Assembly: GCA_964627795.1 (NCBI GenBank)
Contig: CAZVLF010000006.1
Span: forward strand, 1-64,000
DNA: 64,000 nucleotides
DNA from: CANDYO01 sp964627795
Lineage (GTDB): Bacteria; Pseudomonadota; Alphaproteobacteria; Rickettsiales; CANDYO01
Direction of reading: 5' to 3'
A model generated the notes under the pieces. The model was not told where the DNA came from, did no database searches, and saw only the letters and a list, made by a program, of their open reading frames with translations. How positions within the stretch are numbered: the first letter of the stretch is position 1; the number at the start of each line of letters is the position of its first letter. A program made the position numbers and the translations under genes. This document shows, one piece after another, positions 1 to 7,630 of this stretch.

Positions 1-42
1 TGCTTTAAGTACATTCTAACATCCTAACTTATTAAAAGTCAG

Positions 43-567
43 GTGTCAGCCCCAAAATTAATATCTTTATTAGAGAAAAATAATTTAAATATTAATAGCA
101 ACCTGCCATGGTTAAATGGAGAATCTCTTCTTGAAATTGCGTTATTACACTTAAATTTTGAATTAGCTGATGAATTAGTTAAACTCAATGCTTATATACC
201 AAACTTATCATATTTAAATGAACATGAAGATATTCTAAATTGGCTTTTAAAACATAAACCAAAGCTTGATATAGCTTCTATTGATAAAAATGATAACTCT
301 AATAATAGCTTAACATTTGAATATGAAACCATGAAAGCTTTCGAGGCTTTACTCAACTTTTATAATCAAGATTATGACAAAAATGAAGAAGATGAAGAAT
401 TTATAGTTCGTATACCCCAAATAATAGCTGAAGATTTATATAAAGGTGATATCATTAGCATAACTAAACCCATGGTAGAATATTTTGAAGAAGATATTCA
501 CATTGCAGTGCAAGAATATATAGGCCAACATAAATTACCCTGCTATGCTGAATGTTATAGCCAATAA
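43..567 (+). CDS. Ankyrin-like hypothetical protein, 174 aa
   Basis: I do not recognise a specific family. The N-terminal half (about residues 5-75) reads like degenerate ankyrin units: a helix pair ending in a short loop, with ESLLEIALLHLNFELADELVKL followed by NEHEDILNWLLKHKP in the usual ankyrin rhythm. The C-terminal half is acidic (a DKNEEDEE stretch) and shows no motif. The only available start is GTG at 43; an in-frame stop lies at 25-27, so the frame is nearly full length unless an alternative start such as ATT is used. It ends 28 bases before the broken GNAT gene. It may be a truncated relic of a longer ankyrin protein, because one or two units alone rarely fold. Real coding sequence is likely; function is unknown. 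Confidence 0.55.
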   Translation: MSAPKLISLLEKNNLNINSNLPWLNGESLLEIALLHLNFELADELVKLNAYIPNLSYLNEHEDILNWLLKHKPKLDIASIDKNDNSNNSLTFEYETMKAFEALLNFYNQDYDKNEEDEEFIVRIPQIIAEDLYKGDIISITKPMVEYFEEDIHIAVQEYIGQHKLPCYAECYSQ

Positions 568-595
568 TTAGCAATATTAACTTGATGAGGTTAAT

Positions 596-1153
596 ATGAG
601 CAATTATGAAGTTCTAACATTTAAAACAGAAAGGTTGATTCTTAAGGCAATGACAGAAGAAGATGCAACATCTTATGAAACATACTTTGTTGATTATGAG
701 GTAGTTAGCCAACTAACTAATAACATTCCTTGGCCTTATCCTAAAAATGGAGTGCTTAAATATATTAAAGAAGAAATTATTCCTAAACAAAATAAAGATA
801 AATGGACATGGGGCATTTTTTAAAAAAAAACTTTTGAACTAATTGGAGCCATTGACTTATGGAAAGAAGGTAAACCTGAAAATAGAGGTTTTTGGTTAGG
901 TAAAAAATTTTGGGGAAATGGAATTATGACCGAAGCTGTGATTCCTATAATGGATTATGCTTTTGATAACCTTAATTTTAAGAAACTTATTTTTTCTAAT
1001 GCGTTAGGCAATATTCGTTCTAGACGCATAAAAGAAAAAACAGGTGCTAAGATTATTCGTATAGAAACCACAAAATTTGTAAATCCTGAATATAAGCAAC
1101 GTGAAATTTGGCAACTTACAAAGCAAGAATGGCATAATTTTCAAAACCATTAA
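596..1153 (+). pseudogene. GNAT (RimJ/RimL-type) acetyltransferase interrupted by one in-frame stop
   Basis: The frame starts at ATG 596 behind a GAGG-like site (tgatgagg). The first 75 residues match the opening of RimJ/RimL-type N-acetyltransferases (FKTERLILKAMTEEDATSYE). TAA at 821-823 interrupts the frame, and the same frame then continues without any shift through ELIGAIDLW, the acetyl-CoA-binding region FWLGKKFWGNGIMTEAV and the NIRSRRIKEKTGAKI helix typical of the family's C terminus. The stop lies inside a T6-A9 run, so it could be a nonsense mutation or a sequence error, though an error would have to keep the frame. A downstream ATG at 926 would give only the C-terminal half. Intact members acetylate protein N termini or small molecules using acetyl-CoA. 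Confidence 0.75.
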
Positions 1154-1283
1154 TTAATCCCAAGTTCTTTAATAAAGTTGAGGTTTATAGACTTATTAGT
1201 TAATTTATAAATAAACCACTTGAGAATAATATAAAAAGCTGTTAAAAGTTAACTAACAAAGCACATAAAGAAAATTGTTAATT

Positions 1284-2336
1284 ATGACCAGCTTAGTTGA
1301 TATTTTAGGATTATATGAGTTTGATAATTTCGAAGCTCAAAATATATGAAATGCCTTAGAAATCGCCAATTGCACTGTTAATATTGAAAATACTTACTCA
1401 GTTTTCCAAGAATTAGAAGCATTAAATGAAGCTCTACAAAAATGTTTTTTAAGGCCCACTGGCACTGAAAGACAACAATTTATAGATAAATTTAAAGATG
1501 AAAACCTTAGGTCTCAGTTATTAACTTTGCTTTCTCCTTTTATAGAATCAATTAATACTGGAGATGATATACCTAGTAAGATATTGCTTGGAGCAGCAGA
1601 AAATTCTACTAAAGAACGCTTCCAGGTTTTAGTAGAGCTAGAAGAAAATAATCATCATGCTGATGTTGTGTATCTTTTAGGTGGGAAAAGAGAATTATGG
1701 ATAGATCATGAGCCGATTACAACAAAATTTATAATTGAAAGGCTAGTTAAAGCTAGTGGCATTACAGAACAAGAAGCTGAAACAGAAGTGCAAAAAGCTA
1801 TTGAAGAATTTTTTCCAGATAAGAATAATATAACTGCAAAAAGAAATTCTATAGTCAAATTTTTTAAATCTAAAGGAATTAGTTGGCCAACAGAAGCCGA
1901 GATAATGAAAAACTTATCTTTAGCTTATAGTGAATTATCATCTACCACCTTCATTTTAATTGACGCACCTATGAAGATTAATGATAAGGGTCAATTAGTT
2001 AGACCTGATACTTTAGATACCTATAATCAACTTTGGGAAGACTATGGAGAAATCATAAGCTTTAAAGCTAAAGAACAACCTAGCCATAAATTTCCTCTTT
2101 CTATAGTAACGACTCAGCCATTTGGAATATATCAGTATACACAAGCATTAACCGCCTTTTACAATAAGCCAGTAGAAATAAAAGTTGTTGCAAAGAGAAT
2201 TAAAAACTCAGCAACTATGAATATAGCTACCGCTTTTGATTCACTAGCTCGAACAATTTACGCAGGAAAAAATATTGTTTTAAAGAAACTAGATGCATTA
2301 AATAAAGACCCAATAAAATCCAAAGAAGAATTATAA
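1284..2336 (+). pseudogene. Hypothetical protein interrupted by in-frame TGA; weak DUF218/YdcF-like features
   Basis: ATG at 1284 opens a frame (MTSLVDILGLYEFDNFEAQNI) that meets TGA at 1347-1349 and then runs uninterrupted to TAA at 2334-2336, about 350 codons in total. There is no ATG between the stop and the long open part; the first usable alternative start is TTG at 1527, which would cut 81 codons. The conserved-looking core includes ADVVYLLGGKRELWIDHEP, FILIDAPMK, VRPDTLDTYNQLW and PLSIVTTQPFGIYQYTQAL. The order hydrophobic strand-GG, R-P-x-T-x-x-T-Y, hydrophobic strand-VTTQ resembles the DUF218/YdcF Rossmann-like fold, but this is only a weak resemblance. It is either a recent pseudogene or an N-terminally shortened gene. 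Confidence 0.6.
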
Positions 2337-2363
2337 ATGCTATTTAGCTCAACACTTTAAATA

Positions 2364-5300
2364 CTAACTAGATATTATCTCATAAAAGATTTCTATTGCT
2401 TCTCCTATTGGTAAAGGACCATCAATTGAGGCTTCAGGTAAAATTAAACTTTCATTGAATTTTACTTCACTTGCTTTTTCACCATATTTTTCAATATATT
2501 TTTTATAAGCATCCCAGTGAGTTCCAATATTATCAGCTAAAACTTTTGTTTCTTTTCCTTTGATGTTCGCTTGCATTCCATTAGAATATTTTCTATGAAG
2601 CTGGACTATAGAACGAATTGGAAATTCACGCATTTCAAGGCCTAATAATTCTCCATCAATATATGTAATCTTTTGATTATTAGCCCAATGAGCACCATGA
2701 TTACCTTGTTCAATTTCTACATTATCATGAGTTCTTAAAGCTATTTTAGGAAGAAAAGGTTTATCATTTGATAAAGCTTTGTCTGTATAATAATGTAATT
2801 TTTCGTAAAACTTCGTTTCATTTGTAAAAGTGTAAAAATCTGTACTATGATAATATTTAGGTACTTTTACCTTAATAGCATCTATATGATTAGGTATATT
2901 TTCAAGGGAAGTTTCTAAAGAATTTTTACTTATCCAAAATTCATCAGCATCAACTGGAAAAACCCATTTCACCTCAGGCCACACAGCTCTAACCCACTTA
3001 TATGCAGCAGTAATGACTCTATTTTGAATATGCTCAAAAATAGGATCATTCATAATAAATACTGTAGCATGATTCCTGGTTAAATTAGCAAAATATTGAA
3101 TTTTTTGTTTAGTATTATCAGTTGAAAGATTATCTACCATAACAAATTTTCTAAATCCAAGAATAAAATGCCAAACAAGATTTTCAAATATTATATCCTC
3201 TTCATCTTTTACCATGGAAATTAATGCTATATTATTATTTTCTTGGATATATACTGGTAAGGTTCTTTTAGATAATAAAGTTTTTATGAAATTATTCCTT
3301 TTTATATTATTTTCATTATGCCCTTCTCTATTACCCATTTTATTTATTTCAGAATTACTTCCTAAACCTGTCAACTCCAAAGAATTAATATTAGAAAATT
3401 TTTGCATTGAAGCATAAACTTCTATTTCTCTATTATTTGCTTTTTCTAAAAACATCTCATCTAATGCACCATTATATTTATTGGTTGATAACATTTTAGA
3501 GATAAAGTTCTTACTTTCTAAAGTAGCCCATGTTCCGTAATATTGTGCCCCCTTACTATAACGTCCAACATATTTTCCAACTTTGGGCAAAGGTATGATA
3601 CTTCCTGACAACAACCAATAATCTAAGTAAGCTAAGTCATAAGTTAAAGGTAAACTTTTAATAAAGTCATCAAATTGTATAATGAAATTATCCTTTGCTG
3701 GAATAAAATCATCTTCAAAAATTACTGATTCGGTATAATTATTTTTAGCAATATCTTCCCACATCATTCGATAACTGCACCAAATACCAAATTCTCCAGC
3801 ATTTAGAGGACGATTCAAAGTTGTTATGGTTATATTAGTTTGTAAATCAAATTGTTCTTTAGGATTACAAATTATATCATAAGAAACATTTTGCTGAATA
3901 AAGACTCTTTGGTCTTTTATATCTTGCCCTGTAAATTCTTCTTTTGTTATAGAATTACTTAATTTGATACCATACCCATTTACAGCAGGAAAGCGTTTAT
4001 ATAAAATGCCCATCTCATTAAAAGTTTTGCTTATTTTATTCCACCTATTTATTGAACTATCTAGGTTAAGGATATATAAAGGAGTTTGAATATGTCGATC
4101 AATCTTCCTTGATAAATAATTTTCTAAATCACCAAGCATTAAATCCCATAATCTTTCTTGATAATGGTCTGCCATAGGATGTGAGTGGTTGAATTCTGGT
4201 AGAAGATTTTTATAATATTCTAAAGAGTGGCTATAAATTTTTTCTTTATCAACTGCAAATTCTGCTCCATAAGCTACCATTAGCTTCGCATTAGGAGGGT
4301 ATTCACCAATATATTTACTGGTATATTCTATTATACTAGTATTGCCTAAAATAAATTTACTATACTGGCTATTTTCCCAATTCTTAGTACGTAAATGATC
4401 CCAATGTAATTGAATAGTAGTTTCACTACATTTAGCAATTATATTGTAGCAATTTGATGGCACGAGAGAATTATATCGCCTAAGGGGTAAGAACAAATTA
4501 ATATCATATGGATGTCCTTGAAGAAACAACGTTCTATCAGCTAAATTAGCATAATTATCTACAATATGTTGTAAATATGATCCTCCTAAATAACCAATAT
4601 TAGAAACTTTTACTATCTTAACATTACTAGGTAAATAATCTAAATCATCCTCTCCTTTATTGTAAACAATTACTCTATCATTTGGAAATTCTGCAGCAAT
4701 CCAGGATAAATCTTCACTATATCTTACAACAACTACCTCAAAAGTTTTTTCAGAAAAAGAATTTATACTTACTGGTTTATTTTTTATATACTCTAGGTAA
4801 TGTTTTCTTACCAATCTTGCAATCTGTTTATTGTCGATTGTTTCAGCTTTATAAAGAGGACTGAATTCATTATCAGATATTGTTTTAGCTCCATTTTCTA
4901 AAAGGACTTTTACACTCCCTAATTGCTCACTAATTACTGCAGCACATAAAGGAGTATAGCCATTTACAGCTAACTCTATATCAGCTCCAAATTTTATAAG
5001 AGATTTTATAATTGGAACATATCCATTTATAGAAGCAATATATAAGGCTGTATCTCCATTCTTCATAGACGAATTTGGATCGGCTCCATTTTCAAGCATT
5101 ATATCAACAATCTTGTAATAACCATGACTTACAGCGAATGCTAAAGTATCAGGAACTTTTTTTAGAACATGTTTAAACTTATCTGGATCAAAATGAGCGA
5201 GCTTCTTTAGTGTTGAACTTTTTCCTTCACTGAGAGCTTGAGAAAATGAACTAGCAAAGTTTGAAAAATTTTTATTGTCATTATATTCTTGATTACTATA

Positions 5301-5801
5301 AATCATTCTAGCAATAGATGCATCATCATGCTCTAAAGCTACTTCTAAAAGATTAATTTTATTCACTTCTATATCTATATCAGCACCATAATCAAGCAAT
5401 AATTTAATCAAATCTTTATTTCCAGCTAAAGTCGCTAGGTATAAGGGTGTTTTGCCATTAACATGAGCTACGTTAGGATCAGCTTTATTTTCTAAAAGAA
5501 ATTCTACAATCTTTACATCTCCTCTTAGCGCAGCCATATATATTGCTGTTACATTAGCGTTTATACTTGCATTAGGATCAGCTCCATGTAACAACAAGAT
5601 TCTAACAACATCTTCATATCCTCTTTCTACTGCTAATAATAAAGCCGGTACATCATATCTATTTAAAGTATTTGCATTAGCACCCTTTGATAATAAAAAT
5701 TTAACTATGGAAACATCTCCAGCAGTTACAGCCTTAATCAATAATTTATTTAAATTAGAAAAAAATATCTTATCTTCTAAACTATATTCCTCTAAACTCA
5801 T
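2364..5801 (-). CDS. Ankyrin-repeat / DUF3431 / GT25 / GT2-like multidomain protein, 1145 aa
   Basis: Four modules can be seen in order. Residues about 15-340 hold eight or so ankyrin units (for example DVSIVKFLLSKGANANTLN, NGKTPLYLATLAGNKDLIKL, NGDTALYIASINGYVPIIKS). Residues about 354-555 resemble DUF3431 (VVVVRYSEDLSWI, VIVYNKG, NIGYLGGSYLQHIVDNYANL, TLFLQGHP, DHYQERLW). Residues about 571-800 resemble glycosyltransferase family 25, the LPS/collagen-type galactosyltransferases (LYILNLDSSINRWN, GEFGIWCSYRMMWEDI, SVIFEDDFIP, where EDD near residue 696 is the likely metal/sugar site). Residues about 865-1110 resemble GT2/GT92-type enzymes (ISMVKDEEDIIFENLVWHFILG, VDNLSTDNT, PVDADEFW near 950). 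There is no signal peptide or membrane segment. The likely role is modifying glycans or proteins, with ankyrins for targeting. A secreted effector is plausible but is inference. Codon and base composition look like the neighbours. Confidence 0.8.
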   Translation of the reverse strand: MSLEEYSLEDKIFFSNLNKLLIKAVTAGDVSIVKFLLSKGANANTLNRYDVPALLLAVERGYEDVVRILLLHGADPNASINANVTAIYMAALRGDVKIVEFLLENKADPNVAHVNGKTPLYLATLAGNKDLIKLLLDYGADIDIEVNKINLLEVALEHDDASIARMIYSNQEYNDNKNFSNFASSFSQALSEGKSSTLKKLAHFDPDKFKHVLKKVPDTLAFAVSHGYYKIVDIMLENGADPNSSMKNGDTALYIASINGYVPIIKSLIKFGADIELAVNGYTPLCAAVISEQLGSVKVLLENGAKTISDNEFSPLYKAETIDNKQIARLVRKHYLEYIKNKPVSINSFSEKTFEVVVVRYSEDLSWIAAEFPNDRVIVYNKGEDDLDYLPSNVKIVKVSNIGYLGGSYLQHIVDNYANLADRTLFLQGHPYDINLFLPLRRYNSLVPSNCYNIIAKCSETTIQLHWDHLRTKNWENSQYSKFILGNTSIIEYTSKYIGEYPPNAKLMVAYGAEFAVDKEKIYSHSLEYYKNLLPEFNHSHPMADHYQERLWDLMLGDLENYLSRKIDRHIQTPLYILNLDSSINRWNKISKTFNEMGILYKRFPAVNGYGIKLSNSITKEEFTGQDIKDQRVFIQQNVSYDIICNPKEQFDLQTNITITTLNRPLNAGEFGIWCSYRMMWEDIAKNNYTESVIFEDDFIPAKDNFIIQFDDFIKSLPLTYDLAYLDYWLLSGSIIPLPKVGKYVGRYSKGAQYYGTWATLESKNFISKMLSTNKYNGALDEMFLEKANNREIEVYASMQKFSNINSLELTGLGSNSEINKMGNREGHNENNIKRNNFIKTLLSKRTLPVYIQENNNIALISMVKDEEDIIFENLVWHFILGFRKFVMVDNLSTDNTKQKIQYFANLTRNHATVFIMNDPIFEHIQNRVITAAYKWVRAVWPEVKWVFPVDADEFWISKNSLETSLENIPNHIDAIKVKVPKYYHSTDFYTFTNETKFYEKLHYYTDKALSNDKPFLPKIALRTHDNVEIEQGNHGAHWANNQKITYIDGELLGLEMREFPIRSIVQLHRKYSNGMQANIKGKETKVLADNIGTHWDAYKKYIEKYGEKASEVKFNESLILPEASIDGPLPIGEAIEIFYEIISS

Positions 5802-5961
5802 AGAATTATTCCTTTATGTTTTGAATTAAAGTGGAAAAAGATATAATAGAAAGATATTAAAATTAAGTTAAAAAACTCAAGAAATCTTTTTAAAATAAAC
5901 GTAAATATTTCTAAAATAAAAAACTACATAGATTATGAATAATAATAGATCACTGCTTGAT

Positions 5962-6370
5962 TTAACTATCTTTTGATTGTTTATCAACATTAGAGCTTTT
6001 AGGACTTCTTTCAGTAACATCAACTCTAGAATTACCATTCATTAATTCTGCTGCTTCTCTTATAACCTCCCATACTGTAGGCCTTACTTTAGCTTTAGCT
6101 AAATTTCTTCTGTGCTCTTAATCGCTCAAATTTATGGCTATTATTACCTCTAACTAACTCATCAACTAAAATATTAGCTCTTTTTTATAATTTGGTGCTA
6201 ATTGTGGATCGGTATTATTTACATGAGAAAAGTCTTCTGCTTTATAATTAAGTTCAATGCACAGCCTTATCAAATAATCATTTAGATTTTCTTGATCGAT
6301 TTCTTCAGGTTTAGCTAAATCTTTAAAATTATTGCTAGATATTTTAATGGTAAACTCAATTAAATAACAC
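5962..6370 (-). pseudogene. Remnant of a hypothetical protein with frameshifts
   Basis: Reading the minus strand, coding-like text runs SSNNFKDLAKPEEIDQENL...DPQLAPNYKK, shifts frame in an A6 run near 6185 to RANILVDELVRGNNSHKFERLRAQ, and shifts again near 6115 to RNLAKAKVRPTVWEVIREAAELMNG...NVDKQSKDS before a TAA at 5962-5964. Three consecutive in-phase segments that read naturally in sequence imply a decayed gene of at least 135 codons whose start is lost. The family is not recognised. The stretch 6371-6550 and the stretch 5802-5961 show nothing further that I can support. Confidence 0.55.
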
Positions 6371-6550
6371 TATGCAACTAATGATTGCATTTTTAATAAA
6401 GTTGATAAATTTGATTTAGTTGAGCAACGCGTGGAATAAACAAGACAAACGGAAAGATAAGAATAATTGCTATGCATTAAAGATTACATAGCACTTTAAT
6501 TCGCAGCATAAGAATTTTTAGTTTCATAGCAGAATAAGAAACATCAGCAT

Positions 6551-7090
6551 TTAATGTTTGCAATGTTCTCCATGAACATGAGGAGGATTATTTTTAATAA
6601 ACTTATGCATTTTCTTATATAACATATCTTGTTTTAGCTTTGAAAGATAATCTAAATATACTAAACCATGTAGGTAATCCATCTCATGCTGAATTACACG
6701 GGCAAGAAAATTATCTGCTTCAATTATTTGTTCTTTTTCTTCTAAATCAATATATTTTACTTTAATCTTTTTTGGACGTTTCACTTTAGCCGAGATGCCA
6801 GGAAAACTTATAGATGCTTCTTCATATTCTATAGTTTCTTCAGATGCTTCTAAAATTTCAGGATTAATCATTACGTAAGGAAGCTGTTTATCACTTTCTC
6901 TTAAATCTAAAACAATAATTTGATAATCAACCCCAACCATGTTAGCACCTAATCCCACTGCACCTTCAAAATACATTGTATCAAGCATGTCTTGGGCTAC
7001 TTTACGAATATGATCATTTATTAATTTTACTAGCTTGGGTTTATGCTTAAAAATTGGATTTGGAGCATAAATAATATTTAAAACTGACAT
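6551..7090 (-). CDS. Peptide deformylase-like protein with lost catalytic residues, 179 aa
   Basis: Overall length and fold match peptide deformylase, the metal enzyme that removes formyl from new N-terminal Met. The three signature motifs are altered. Motif 1, normally GxGLAAxQ, reads GAVGLGANMVG, so the active-site Gln is Met. Motif 2, normally EGCLS, reads EEASISFPG, so the metal-ligand Cys is Ser. Motif 3, normally QHExDHL, reads IQHEMDYLHG, so the second metal His is Tyr, while the catalytic Glu and first His remain. Two of three metal ligands are therefore missing and normal deformylase activity is unlikely. The tail HVHGEHCKH is rich in His and Cys and could bind metal. It follows mlaD by two bases (TG-proximal), suggesting co-transcription. 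A genuine deformylase presumably lies elsewhere in the genome. Confidence 0.85.
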   Translation of the reverse strand: MSVLNIIYAPNPIFKHKPKLVKLINDHIRKVAQDMLDTMYFEGAVGLGANMVGVDYQIIVLDLRESDKQLPYVMINPEILEASEETIEYEEASISFPGISAKVKRPKKIKVKYIDLEEKEQIIEADNFLARVIQHEMDYLHGLVYLDYLSKLKQDMLYKKMHKFIKNNPPHVHGEHCKH

Positions 7091-7092
7091 TG

Positions 7093-7545
7093 CTATTTAT
7101 TTTCCTTTGAAAAAATCATTTTTCCTATTAAGGTTTCTAAATTTAATGATGATTGTGTATATTTAACCTCTTCTCCATTTTCAAGCATCTTATCTTCTGA
7201 ACCTGGAACAAGAGCTAAATATTTTCCTCCAATTAACCCTTCACTAGAAACTTTAGCAGTAGAATCACTAGGAATTTTAATTTTTTTAGAAACTGAAAAT
7301 TTAATAATGGCAAAATAAGTTTGTGGATCAATTCCTTGCTCAACTACCACACCAATCTTAACTCCCCCAATTCTTACAGGAGTTCCAATAGCTATACCAT
7401 CTGCTTGTTCAAATTTTGCTGTAAGTAAGTAATGATCATCTGTAACACCTATTTCAGTATTATGTTTCATAAAAAACATTAAAAACCAAGCAGCAACACA
7501 AAGCACCACTGCACCAACTAAAGTTTCAAAAAAATTTCTTCCCAT
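7093..7545 (-). CDS. mlaD: MlaD-family outer-membrane lipid asymmetry protein
   Basis: The 150-residue protein has one N-terminal membrane segment (about residues 8-26, LVGAVVLCVAAWFLMFF) followed by a single MCE domain (about 40-118) with FEQADGIAIGTPVRIGGVKIGVV and the typical SSEGLIGGKYLALVPG. MlaD is the periplasmic lipid-binding subunit of the MlaFEDB ABC transporter, which moves phospholipids between outer and inner membranes. Length is near the family's usual 150-190. It lies directly upstream of the deformylase-like gene on the same strand. The ATPase and permease partners mlaF and mlaE are not in this window. Confidence 0.9.
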   Translation of the reverse strand: MGRNFFETLVGAVVLCVAAWFLMFFMKHNTEIGVTDDHYLLTAKFEQADGIAIGTPVRIGGVKIGVVVEQGIDPQTYFAIIKFSVSKKIKIPSDSTAKVSSEGLIGGKYLALVPGSEDKMLENGEEVKYTQSSLNLETLIGKMIFSKENK

Positions 7546-7630
7546 AATAACAACCTCTATTTATATAAATTAATTTAATACTTTATTACTATAATCGCAA
7601 CATTTTCTCTAAGCATTAAGAAAATAAATT

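Noticed and set aside
1347..1349. TGA read as Trp (altered genetic code) to save the 1284 gene
   Set aside because: rsmE ends at a normal TGA, and other decayed genes here carry TAA and TAG as well, so general recoding does not explain the stops.
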